Shown here: positions 7,935 to 15,211 of the stretch, piece by piece
Layout of the letters: each line of letters starts with the position of its first letter
How positions within the stretch are numbered: position 1 is the stretch's first letter
NCBI GenBank assembly: GCA_910583775.1
Contig: CAJTYD010000020.1
Span: 1 to 35,705, forward strand
Length of the DNA: 35,705 nt
Reading direction: 5' to 3'
Source of the DNA: an uncultured Muribaculaceae bacterium
GTDB taxonomy: Bacteria > Bacteroidota > Bacteroidia > Bacteroidales > Muribaculaceae
Notes under the pieces: generated by a model
Told to the model about the DNA's origin: nothing
The model's input: only the letters and a program-made list of their open reading frames with translations
Database searches by the model: none
Program-made: the position numbers and the translations under genes

Positions 7935-8909
7935 TTAGAAGTCGCGGGAGATGATGAATTCGAAGATTTCGCGGAAGCTGTCGGAGGAGTCGGAAGAGGG
8001 ATATGCGGCCAGAATTTCGGAGGCTTCGGCCTGCATGCGGCGCATCACTTCGAAGGAGTATTCGATGCCGCCGTTGCGTTTGGCGAAGTCGATGAGGGTG
8101 CGGATCTCTTCTGTGGTGAGGTCGCCGCGGCGGATAAGCGTTTTCATCGGCTCTGCTTCCGAGGCCGGGGCGTTGTTGACGGCGAAGAGCAACGGCAGGG
8201 TCACTTTCCCTTCGCGGAGGTCATTGCCCGTGGGCTTGCCGATCTTTTCGTCTGAAAGATAGTCGAATATGTCATCCTTTATCTGGAAACAGAGGCCGAG
8301 GAGCTCGGCGTATCTCTCCATCGGCTTGATCTTCTCCTCCGGGGCGTTGACGGCCTCGGCGCCCATGCGGACGCAGTTCATGAAGAGCGACGCGGTCTTC
8401 TTGCGTATCATCATGAAATAGCTCTCTTCGTCGAAATGGTGCTCGCGGGCGTTGCAGATCTGGTCGATCTCGCCGAGCGAGAGCTCTTTGCCGAGGGCCG
8501 AAAGGGCCGAGATTATCGAAAGATGACCTGTGCGGATTCCGGCAGCCAGGGCGTTCGACACAAAAAAATCGCCAACAAGGACGGCGATATGGTTCCCCCA
8601 GGATGAATTGATTGTGGGCACTCCGCGGCGGAGCGAGGTCTCGTCCACGACATCGTCGTGGATAAGCGAGGCGTTATGAAGCATCTCGAGGGCGGCTCCG
8701 GCATGGAGCACGTCGGGGTTGACGTCGCCGAACATTCTGGCGCTCAGGATGACGAGGATGGGGCGGATCTGTTTCCCTTTCTTCTGCAGATAGGAGGAAA
8801 CGATGCTGTTCATCAGGTGATTGGAAGTGTTGAGAGAGTCGGAGATGATGGCGTTCATCTCCAACAGCTCGGGGCGCAATCTTTCCTGTATATTCTTCAA
8901 CATTTCCAT
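7935..8909 (-). CDS. ispB: polyprenyl diphosphate synthase (long-chain, octaprenyl type)
   Basis: A trans-prenyltransferase of 324 residues that condenses isopentenyl diphosphate onto an allylic primer, probably giving the side chain of menaquinone. Both aspartate-rich motifs are visible: LIHDDVVDE (FARM) and QIKDDIFDYL (SARM). The residue five before the first aspartate is a small alanine, as in long-chain enzymes. The start is placed at ATG 8909 (MEMLKNIQ); the frame extends upstream only to a TTG. It is divergent from pyrH, with an AT-rich shared intergenic region. The length fits the family. Exact chain length, and so the choice of ispB over other names, is inferred. Confidence 0.9.
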   Translation of the reverse strand: MEMLKNIQERLRPELLEMNAIISDSLNTSNHLMNSIVSSYLQKKGKQIRPILVILSARMFGDVNPDVLHAGAALEMLHNASLIHDDVVDETSLRRGVPTINSSWGNHIAVLVGDFFVSNALAAGIRTGHLSIISALSALGKELSLGEIDQICNAREHHFDEESYFMMIRKKTASLFMNCVRMGAEAVNAPEEKIKPMERYAELLGLCFQIKDDIFDYLSDEKIGKPTGNDLREGKVTLPLLFAVNNAPASEAEPMKTLIRRGDLTTEEIRTLIDFAKRNGGIEYSFEVMRRMQAEASEILAAYPSSDSSDSFREIFEFIISRDF

Positions 8910-8958
8910 AACGAACCACAAAATTACAAATAAAATTCAAATTTAAAAAAATCTTTAT

Positions 8959-8966
8959 TAACTTTG
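8959..8966 (+). promoter_or_regulatory. predicted -7 box of the pyrH-frr operon
   Basis: TAACTTTG matches TAnnTTTG; a TTC (8936-8938) stands where the upstream element is expected, with 20-nt spacing. The predicted start near 8973 gives a leader of about 57 nt to the pyrH ATG. Confidence 0.45.
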
Positions 8967-9030
8967 GTGAGGAATATGAAATATAACCCGACCGACAGAT
9001 TAATCAAAGTCTATAAAAGAATTGATAAAT

Positions 9031-9741
9031 ATGAAATATAAGAGAATACTGCTTAAACTTTCGGGCGAGTCGCTCGCCGGCTCTCAGGGCTACGGCATCG
9101 ACACCGAGCGCCTGAATTCATACGCGCGTCAGATCAAGGATATGGCCGACCGGGGGGTGGAGATAGGAATCGTGATCGGAGGAGGCAACATCTTCCGCGG
9201 CCTTTCCGGCGCCACCAAGGGATTCGACCGCGTCAAGGGCGATCAGATGGGAATGCTCGCGACGGTGATCAACTCGCTCGCGCTTAGCTCGGCTCTCGAA
9301 GCAATCGGCCAGCCCGCGGAGGTATTCACCGCCATCGCCATGCACCCCATAGGCAAGCATTATTCGAAATGGCTCGCCATCGACGCCATGAAGGCCGGCA
9401 AGATCGCCATCATCAGCGGAGGCACCGGCAATCCCTATTTCACCACCGACACCGGCTCGGCTCTCCGCGCAATCGAGATCGAGGCCGACGTGATGCTTAA
9501 GGGCACGCGCGTCGACGGCGTCTACACCGCCGACCCGGAGAAAGACCCGACGGCAGTGAAGTTCAGCGAGATATCATACGACGAGGTGTTGAGCCGTGGC
9601 CTGAAGGTGATGGATCTCACCGCCACAGCTCTCTGCAAGGAGAACGGAATGCCTGTCTATGTCTTCAATATGGACGTGGAGGGAAATCTCGCCAAAATGC
9701 TTTCGGGCGACAACGTAGGCACGCTCGTAAGCGCGAAATAA
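9031..9741 (+). CDS. pyrH: uridylate kinase (UMP kinase)
   Basis: Phosphorylates UMP to UDP with ATP in pyrimidine nucleotide synthesis; a hexameric amino acid kinase-family enzyme in the cytoplasm. The 236-residue protein shows KLSGESLAG at the N-terminus, the glycine-rich IGGGNIFRG, and the GGTGNPYFTTDT substrate region, all typical of PyrH. The start is ATG 9031 (MKYKRILLK); three upstream codons reach only a TTG. It is followed after 52 bp by frr, the common bacterial pyrH-frr pairing, and both are probably transcribed from the predicted promoter at 8959. Confidence 0.97.
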   Translation: MKYKRILLKLSGESLAGSQGYGIDTERLNSYARQIKDMADRGVEIGIVIGGGNIFRGLSGATKGFDRVKGDQMGMLATVINSLALSSALEAIGQPAEVFTAIAMHPIGKHYSKWLAIDAMKAGKIAIISGGTGNPYFTTDTGSALRAIEIEADVMLKGTRVDGVYTADPEKDPTAVKFSEISYDEVLSRGLKVMDLTATALCKENGMPVYVFNMDVEGNLAKMLSGDNVGTLVSAK

Positions 9742-9793
9742 GCCTCCCGGCCCGCGAAACGGAAAAGAGAATATAAACAAAAATAACAGATAT

Positions 9794-10351
9794 ATGGAAG
9801 TAAAGGAATATTTGCAGGAGGCCGAGGATTCGATGCAGCTTGCAGTGGAATATCTTGAGGACACATTGTCGCATATCCGTGCCGGCAAGGCATCGGCGCG
9901 TCTTCTCGACGGCATCCGTGTGGACTATTACGGCACGCAGGCTCCTGTCTCGAACGTTGCCAACGTCAGCGTTCCCGATGCGCGGACAATAGCCATCACT
10001 CCCTGGGAGAAATCGATGTTCAAGGAGATAGAGAAGGCCATCATCAACTCCGACCTCGGCATCACGCCCGAGAACAACGGCGAAGTGATCCGTCTGTCGA
10101 TCCCGCCGCTCACAGAGGAGCGCCGTAAGGCTCTGGTGAAACAGTCGAAGGGCGAGGCTGAAAACGCCAAAGTATCGGTGCGCAACGCCCGCCGCGAGGC
10201 AATCGACGGATTGAAAAAGGAGATCAAGAACGGTCTGAGCGAGGATACCGAAAAAGATGCCGAAGGCGAGGTTCAGAAAATTCATGACAAATACATGAAG
10301 AAGATCGACGCCGTCTTTGCCGAGAAGGAGAAAGAGATCCTCACCGTCTGA
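9794..10351 (+). CDS. frr: ribosome recycling factor
   Basis: With EF-G it splits the post-termination ribosome. The protein has 185 residues, the standard length, and starts MEVKEYLQEAEDSM. The conserved middle SIPPLTEERRKALVKQ and the C-terminal KIHDKYMKKID segment identify the family. It is the second gene of the pyrH-frr unit. A TIR-like 20-mer follows 22 bp after the stop. Confidence 0.97.
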   Translation: MEVKEYLQEAEDSMQLAVEYLEDTLSHIRAGKASARLLDGIRVDYYGTQAPVSNVANVSVPDARTIAITPWEKSMFKEIEKAIINSDLGITPENNGEVIRLSIPPLTEERRKALVKQSKGEAENAKVSVRNARREAIDGLKKEIKNGLSEDTEKDAEGEVQKIHDKYMKKIDAVFAEKEKEILTV

Positions 10352-10373
10352 GATAATGCCCGATTAGCGGCTT

Positions 10374-10393
10374 GAATTTAAACAGTTTCTAAG
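10374..10393 (-). repeat. terminal-inverted-repeat-like 20-mer, right member
   Basis: GAATTTAAACAGTTTCTAAG is the reverse complement of the 20-mer at 7914-7933 with one mismatch. It lies between frr and the glycosyltransferase gene, 11 bp before its ATG. No transposase lies between the pair. Confidence 0.6.
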
Positions 10394-10403
10394 ATCATTG
10401 CGG

Positions 10404-11420
10404 ATGCCAGAGATTTCTGTAATAGTTCCGGTATTCGACATGGAGAGATATTTGCGTCAATGCGTCGAGAGCGTGTTGGCGCAAACTTTTCATGACTGGG
10501 AGCTTCTGCTCGTCGATGACGGCTCCACCGATTCCTCAGGCGCGATCTGCGACGGTTTCGCCGCCAAAGATTCTCGGATCCGCGCCTTCCATATCGCCAA
10601 CGGCGGTCCCGGCGCGGCCCGTAATTTCGGAATCGGGAAAGCGGCTGCCCCGTGGATGGCCTTTGTCGACGCCGATGATCTTCTGCATCCGCAGGCTCTG
10701 GAGCTACTCCGGGCAGCGGCCCTCCGAAGCGGCGCGCCCATCGTCTGCGGCTCGATAAGGCGAGCCGCTGAATCCTTCCCGATAGCCTCATGCTCCGGCA
10801 AAGATTCATCGGCGCCCCGGAGGAATGCCTCGCGAAGTGGTTCTGTGGCTGAACTTGAGTTCAGCGTTTCCGATGCCGTCGCCGCTGTCGGCCGCCTCCT
10901 TTATCAGCGCGGCCTCGATACCTCGGCCTACGGCAAGCTCTTCAGCCGCAGTCTTTTCGAGAACCTCGCCTTTATCCCCGGAATCCTCTACGAGGATCTC
11001 GATCTCTTCTATCGCATCATCCTCAAAGCCGGGGAGATCGCCGAGATTACGCAGACTGTTTATTACCACCGGGAAAATCCCGATTCGCTTCTAAGCCGCT
11101 TCTCCCCTGCGCGCCGAGACGCGCTTGCCGTCACGCGCCGGATCGAAAGCTATATGGCCGAACATCGTCCGGAGCTTCTCGGCGCCGCCCGCGCGCGCCG
11201 TCTTGCCGCAAATTTCAACATCTTCTGCCTCGCCGGATTCTGCGAAAATGCAGAAGAGGAGATAAAGGCGCTTCCCGATCAATGCTGGAGCGAGATAAAG
11301 CGGCTGAGAGGAGGGTGTTTCCTTGATCCTCGTCTGCGTCTTAAAGACCGGCTGGGAATCATTGTCTCTTATCTCGGAGGGCGGAAACTTGTCAAAATGC
11401 TCTCGCGTCTTGTTTATTAG
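10404..11420 (+). CDS. family 2 glycosyltransferase
   Basis: A GT-A fold glycosyltransferase of 338 residues, probably acting on a surface glycan; donor and acceptor cannot be read from the sequence. The N-terminus has the classic ISVIVPVFDMERYLRQC, then LLVDDGSTDSS (nucleotide-sugar binding) and FVDADDLL (DxD metal site, about residues 88-95). The C-terminal region has GILYEDLDLFYR, seen in many bacterial GT2 enzymes. The start is ATG 10404; an upstream in-frame TTG at 10398 is less likely. It follows frr by 52 bp, with a TIR-like 20-mer in the gap. The rnpA promoter overlaps its end. Confidence 0.9.
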   Translation: MPEISVIVPVFDMERYLRQCVESVLAQTFHDWELLLVDDGSTDSSGAICDGFAAKDSRIRAFHIANGGPGAARNFGIGKAAAPWMAFVDADDLLHPQALELLRAAALRSGAPIVCGSIRRAAESFPIASCSGKDSSAPRRNASRSGSVAELEFSVSDAVAAVGRLLYQRGLDTSAYGKLFSRSLFENLAFIPGILYEDLDLFYRIILKAGEIAEITQTVYYHRENPDSLLSRFSPARRDALAVTRRIESYMAEHRPELLGAARARRLAANFNIFCLAGFCENAEEEIKALPDQCWSEIKRLRGGCFLDPRLRLKDRLGIIVSYLGGRKLVKMLSRLVY

Positions 11421-11440
11421 GCCGCAAATGAGTAATTTTG
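11410..11440 (+). promoter_or_regulatory. predicted promoter of rnpA-yidD-tatD-like
   Basis: TTG (11410-11412), 20-nt spacer, TAATTTTG (11433-11440). The upstream element overlaps the stop region of the glycosyltransferase gene. The predicted start near 11447 leaves a leader of only about 13 nt before ATG 11460. Confidence 0.6.
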
Positions 11441-11459
11441 CATAGAGTATTTTGCATAG

Positions 11460-11930
11460 ATGGAAGATAACGCAAAGAGAAGATACACATTGCGCAAGGA
11501 TGAGAAACTGCGCCACAAACGCCTCGTCGACGAGCTGTTCGGCGAGGGGGAGAGCCTTTATGACTTCCCTCTGAGGCTTGTCTGGCGCCGGATTTCTCCC
11601 GAAGCTCTCGAGGATAGCTTCAAGAACGGAGTGCCTCCGAGAGTCGGCGAGCTTCAGATGCTTATTACCGTGCCCAAGAAGAAGAGGCGCCATGCCGTCG
11701 ACCGGGTTCTGATGCGTCGTCGCATCCGCGAGGCTTACCGCCTCAGCCGTCTGCCGCTCAAGGAGCGGCTTGAGGCTGATATGTCGGTCGGAACACTGAG
11801 CGTGGCCTTCATCTATCTATGCGACAAAAATCTGCCCTACTCCCTGATTGAGGAAAAGATGTCGAGGCTCCTTTCAAAACTTGCGAAACGCCTCTTCACT
11901 TCATCCGGCTCTCCGGAGGCTAATTCCTAA
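11460..11930 (+). CDS. rnpA: ribonuclease P protein component
   Basis: The small basic protein subunit of RNase P, which supports 5' maturation of tRNA by the catalytic RNA. The 156-residue protein has the TLRKDEKLRHKRLVDELF start typical of Bacteroidetes RnpA and a basic helix VDRVLMRRRIREAYR in the place of the RNR motif. It contains an insertion around GVPPRVGELQML compared with the shorter enterobacterial form. yidD follows 2 bp after the stop, the standard rnpA-yidD arrangement. Confidence 0.93.
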   Translation: MEDNAKRRYTLRKDEKLRHKRLVDELFGEGESLYDFPLRLVWRRISPEALEDSFKNGVPPRVGELQMLITVPKKKRRHAVDRVLMRRRIREAYRLSRLPLKERLEADMSVGTLSVAFIYLCDKNLPYSLIEEKMSRLLSKLAKRLFTSSGSPEANS

Positions 11931-11932
11931 CT

Positions 11933-12142
11933 ATGAAAAAGATACTTATCCTGCTCATACGGTTTTATCAGGGGGCGATCTCGCCGCATTTCCCGCCCGC
12001 ATGCCGCTACACTCCGACGTGCTCGCAATATGCCGTCGAGGCTATCATGCGTTACGGTGCCTTCAAGGGAGGCTGGCTCGCCATCAAGAGGATATGCCGC
12101 TGTCACCCCTGGGGCGGCTCGGGATATGACCCTGTGCCGTGA
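11933..12142 (+). CDS. yidD: membrane protein insertion efficiency factor YidD
   Basis: A 69-residue protein with the whole YidD signature: an N-terminal hydrophobic stretch (ILLIRFYQGAISP), then CRYTPTCSQYA, GGWLAIKRICRCHPW and GSGYDPVP with conserved cysteines. The family assists YidC-dependent insertion of inner-membrane proteins. It follows rnpA by 2 bp and precedes the TatD-like gene, so it is almost certainly co-transcribed. Confidence 0.95.
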   Translation: MKKILILLIRFYQGAISPHFPPACRYTPTCSQYAVEAIMRYGAFKGGWLAIKRICRCHPWGGSGYDPVP

Positions 12143-12205
12143 TATTTCCGGCGTCTTCTTTTGTTTAAAGAAGACAGGTTCTTGTTTCACCTCATATCCA
12201 TACTT

Positions 12206-12850
12206 ATGTTACTTGATATTCATACCCACAAACCGCTTCCGCAGCCGGAGGCCGTGGCCGATCTGTCGGCGATGCTGGCTGAAACGGGAGAACTGCCGGT
12301 TGTCCTCAGCGAGGGCGACGGAGCATATTCCGTCGGCATCCATCCCTGGACCACTCTCGAGGCTCCTTCGGAGGCTCTCTGGAAACTGATCGAGACCGCG
12401 GCCGGGCTGGAGAACGTCAGGGCGCTCGGAGAGTGCGGCATCGACCTTACAAAGGGCGGACCGATGTTCAGGCAGCTGCAGGTTATGAAACGCATGGTCG
12501 AGATCTCTGAGAGAGTGCGCAAGCCTCTGGTAATCCATGATGTCAAGGTTCATGACATCATCATCGGGCTTCGGCGCGACCTGAATCCGAAGCAGAACTG
12601 GGTCATCCACGGTTTCCGAGGCAAGTCTCAGCTCGCCGGACAGCTGCTTCACGCCGGGTGCCGTCTCAGCTTCGGCGAGATGTTCAATCCTGACACCGTC
12701 CGCGCCCTCCCCACAGAGATGATTTTGGCTGAAACGGATGAATCCGGACTCTCGATCGAGGAGATAATCGCGCGTCTTTCCGAAGCAAGGGGAGAGAATA
12801 TGCTGGAGGCTATAAGAGAAAATACGGCTGATTTTTTGTTAAGTAGATAA
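12206..12850 (+). CDS. TatD-family metal-dependent hydrolase
   Basis: A 214-residue TIM-barrel hydrolase related to TatD deoxyribonucleases. Metal-site motifs appear in family order: LDIHTHK near the start, SVGIHPWT, ALGECGID, LVIHDVK, VIHGFRG and AETDESG. It is shorter than the usual 250-260 residues, as many Bacteroidetes versions are. The start is ATG 12206 (MLLDIHTH); the frame runs 45 nt further upstream only to a TTG. It lies 63 bp behind yidD in the same direction. Substrate is unknown for most of this family, so no gene symbol is given. Confidence 0.88.
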   Translation: MLLDIHTHKPLPQPEAVADLSAMLAETGELPVVLSEGDGAYSVGIHPWTTLEAPSEALWKLIETAAGLENVRALGECGIDLTKGGPMFRQLQVMKRMVEISERVRKPLVIHDVKVHDIIIGLRRDLNPKQNWVIHGFRGKSQLAGQLLHAGCRLSFGEMFNPDTVRALPTEMILAETDESGLSIEEIIARLSEARGENMLEAIRENTADFLLSR

Positions 12851-12918
12851 GTCGGGTCCCGGTCATACGGGATAATGGCTTTGGGTAACGAGCTTCATTG
12901 TGATATAAAATCAAGATT

Positions 12919-13419
12919 ATGAAAAGGATAGCTATATTGTTGATATTGGCGGCCTCGTTAGGCGCAAGCGCGCAGGAGCGCACGGAATGTTTTGAGAACG
13001 ACACTATGCCCACGGCATTGAGTCCGGCGGTAAGTTTCATTCCTGTCGAATATGACGGGTTCTGGTTCGAGGTGCCTGCTGGCTCGATAGTGACCGAGGA
13101 AAACTCCAAGGTAGCCAAATATCCCGACGGGAGTTTTGGCGTGTCTGCCACAACGGCGCGTGTCCGCGGCAGCAATCAGAAGCGGGCACTCGAGGTATGC
13201 CGCGGCATAGCCGGCGACATGCATCTCACCGACGGCAAAGTCGGCAAATTCAACAGCAACGGCCTGAAGGGAGCCATATCCACCGGCAGACTCGAAGGGC
13301 AGACCGTGACCGTGGTCGTCGTGCCTGTCAATGACAAGGAACTTACCACCGTGATCATCGCCACCCCCGACCGTTCCGACTGGACCGACCATCTTCTTTC
13401 CACGCTCCGCAAGAAATAA
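12919..13419 (+). CDS. secreted protein of unknown function
   Basis: A 166-residue protein with a clear signal peptide (MKRIAILLILAASLGASAQ). The mature part contains YDGFWFEVPAGSIVTEE and a C-terminal alternating hydrophobic stretch TVTVVVVPVNDKELTTVII that suggests beta strands, so a small periplasmic or outer-surface domain is likely. No family is recognised. It stands between the TatD-like gene and a second secreted protein, all on the plus strand. No close promoter box was seen. Confidence 0.75.
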   Translation: MKRIAILLILAASLGASAQERTECFENDTMPTALSPAVSFIPVEYDGFWFEVPAGSIVTEENSKVAKYPDGSFGVSATTARVRGSNQKRALEVCRGIAGDMHLTDGKVGKFNSNGLKGAISTGRLEGQTVTVVVVPVNDKELTTVIIATPDRSDWTDHLLSTLRKK

Positions 13420-13453
13420 CGGGCTTTTCATCAGAATAATCGATGATTTTTTG

Positions 13454-13461
13454 TAATTTTG
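13454..13461 (+). promoter_or_regulatory. possible -7 box upstream of the PCMD-like gene
   Basis: TAATTTTG matches TAnnTTTG; no TTG stands 20 nt upstream. The predicted start near 13468 would leave about 30-37 nt before the ATG. A weak hairpin (TCATC/GATGA) with a T run just upstream may end the preceding gene. Confidence 0.35.
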
Positions 13462-13498
13462 CAGCATAATATGCAGCATATTTATATGTCCATTTTAT

Positions 13499-14464
13499 AT
13501 GTCCATGAAGTTACAAAGAATCAGCATATTTTGCATTGCAGCATTTTTGTCGGCCGCTGCAGCCTCCGCTTTACGGCTGGAGCCGATAAAATATGCCGAC
13601 TTCTCCCATTGGGTAAAGAGAGAGATCACCGAGTCGAAACTGCTGGGCGGCAATACGAAAAATGTATATGAGATTGCCCCTACGCGCAACGTCAAGGGTA
13701 ATGTGGCTTATTCGAACGAAGGCGGCTCTCCCTGGGCCACGAGCAACGTCTACGCCAAGGTGATGGGGGTCGTCAAGGCTTCCAACACTGTCACTCCCGC
13801 CGTGGTCAACGGCAACAAGGTCGCGAAGATGGAGGCCAAGATGGAGCACGTGAAGGTGCTCGGTCTCATCAACATGGACGTGATGGTGGCCGGTACGATC
13901 TTCCTCGGCAGGATCGACGAGCCCATAACTTCGCCCAAAGGCCCCTTCTCCAAGATGGAGATGGGCATCCCGTATAACAAACGGCCCAAGGCGCTTGTCT
14001 ACGACTTCAAGGTTGATATGCCGGCGTCCGACACGCGCATAAAGTCGACCGGCTTCAGCAAGAAGAAGACGCTTCCCGGACGCGACAACGCCGAGGTCTA
14101 TATCCTCCTTCAGAAACGATGGGAGGACAAGAACGGCAATCTGTACGCCCAGAGGGTAGGCACCGGCAGAGAGCGCTATTCGAAGAGCGTGCCCTGGACA
14201 AAAGGCCATCAGCTTCCCGTCCACTACGGCGACATTTCGCATCAGCCCTGGTTCAAGCCCTGGATGGGGCTGCTTAATGGCGAAAAAGCATATTACGCAC
14301 ATAATTCGAAGGGGAAGCTCGTGCCTGTCCAGGAAACAGGCTGGGCTCCGGCCGACGCCGTGCCTACGCATGTGCTGGTGATGGCGTCGTCGAGCTGCGG
14401 CGAGCCATACGTTGGCACCGAGGGCCTTACCCTTTATATCGACAACATATCATTCGGATTCTGA
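13499..14464 (+). CDS. secreted PCMD-like (putative carbohydrate metabolism) domain protein
   Basis: A 321-residue protein with a signal peptide (ISIFCIAAFLSAAAASA). The body has GGSPWATSNVYAKVMGV, GTIFLGRID and KGPFSKMEMGIPYNKRPKAL, followed by a beta-rich C-terminus ending LTLYIDNISFGF. This layout fits the PCMD domain family of Bacteroidetes secreted proteins thought to bind or process glycans. That assignment is from memory of the family pattern and is moderate. Two ATGs compete (13499 and 13505). Its stop is 4 bp before dapB, so the two are probably co-transcribed although functionally unrelated. Confidence 0.7.
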   Translation: MSMKLQRISIFCIAAFLSAAAASALRLEPIKYADFSHWVKREITESKLLGGNTKNVYEIAPTRNVKGNVAYSNEGGSPWATSNVYAKVMGVVKASNTVTPAVVNGNKVAKMEAKMEHVKVLGLINMDVMVAGTIFLGRIDEPITSPKGPFSKMEMGIPYNKRPKALVYDFKVDMPASDTRIKSTGFSKKKTLPGRDNAEVYILLQKRWEDKNGNLYAQRVGTGRERYSKSVPWTKGHQLPVHYGDISHQPWFKPWMGLLNGEKAYYAHNSKGKLVPVQETGWAPADAVPTHVLVMASSSCGEPYVGTEGLTLYIDNISFGF

Positions 14465-14468
14465 ACAG

Positions 14469-15200
14469 ATGAAAATTGCACTTATAGGATATGGAAAGAT
14501 GGGGCATATCATCGAACGTATTGCCCTGGAACGCGGCCATGAGGTGGTTGCGAAAATAGATAAAGACAACCGCGGGGATCTCTGCGGCGAGGCTTTCAGG
14601 AGCGCCGACGTAGCCATAGAATTCTCCACTCCGGCCACCGCCGTGGAGAACATCAGGGCCTGTTTCGCGGCCGGCGTCCCCGTTGTTGTGGGCACCACCG
14701 GCTGGCTCGCGCAGCTTCCCGAGCTCAAGGCCGTGTGTGACAAAGGGGAAGGCACCATGCTCTACGCCTCCAACTTCTCGGTCGGAGTCAATATCTTCAT
14801 GGCCGTGAACCGCTATCTGTCGCGCCTGATGGCCGGATTCCCGCAATACACGCCCCATGAGGTTGAGACCCATCATATCCATAAGCTCGACCATCCTTCG
14901 GGCACCGCCATCACTCTCGCCGAAGAGATCGCTCAGGAGAATCCGCGCATCGGCGGCTGGCGCGAGGAGGAGGGGAGAACCGAACGACTGCACGACGGCG
15001 AGCTCATGACGATCGACCATATCCGCTCCGGAGAGGTGCCCGGCATCCATACGATCGACTGGGATTCGGCGGTCGACAGCATCACGATCACCCACAGCGC
15101 CAAATCGCGCGAAGGATTCGCCTTAGGCGCCGTGATCTCGGCCGAATGGCTTAAAGACAGGAAAGGTCTCCATACAATCGGCGAGGTATTCAATTTCTAA
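14469..15200 (+). CDS. dapB: 4-hydroxy-tetrahydrodipicolinate reductase
   Basis: Reduces 4-hydroxy-tetrahydrodipicolinate to tetrahydrodipicolinate with NAD(P)H in the lysine/diaminopimelate pathway. The 243-residue protein has the Rossmann motif KIALIGYGKMG, VVVGTTGW, YASNFSVGVNIF and the catalytic-region EVETHHIHKLDHPSGTA (histidine and lysine conserved). The start is ATG 14469, because the frame upstream of it overlaps the preceding gene and lacks the fold. It opens a tight run of genes with lepB (11-bp gap) and the WbqC-like gene. Confidence 0.96.
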   Translation: MKIALIGYGKMGHIIERIALERGHEVVAKIDKDNRGDLCGEAFRSADVAIEFSTPATAVENIRACFAAGVPVVVGTTGWLAQLPELKAVCDKGEGTMLYASNFSVGVNIFMAVNRYLSRLMAGFPQYTPHEVETHHIHKLDHPSGTAITLAEEIAQENPRIGGWREEEGRTERLHDGELMTIDHIRSGEVPGIHTIDWDSAVDSITITHSAKSREGFALGAVISAEWLKDRKGLHTIGEVFNF

Positions 15201-15211
15201 AAAAATCCAAC

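Noticed and set aside
9022..9030. Upstream TTG starts for pyrH, the glycosyltransferase, the synthase and the TatD-like gene
   Set aside because: Each extends only a few codons without family similarity, and an ATG stands at the expected family start, so the ATG was chosen.
7914..10393. Polyprenyl synthase-pyrH-frr block as a complete composite transposon
   Set aside because: There is no transposase, no target duplication was recognised outside the repeats, and the cargo is conserved housekeeping. Only solo TIR-like sites are supported.
12857..12872. TCCCG-N6-CGGGA hairpin behind the TatD-like gene as a terminator
   Set aside because: Only a 5-bp stem with no T run.
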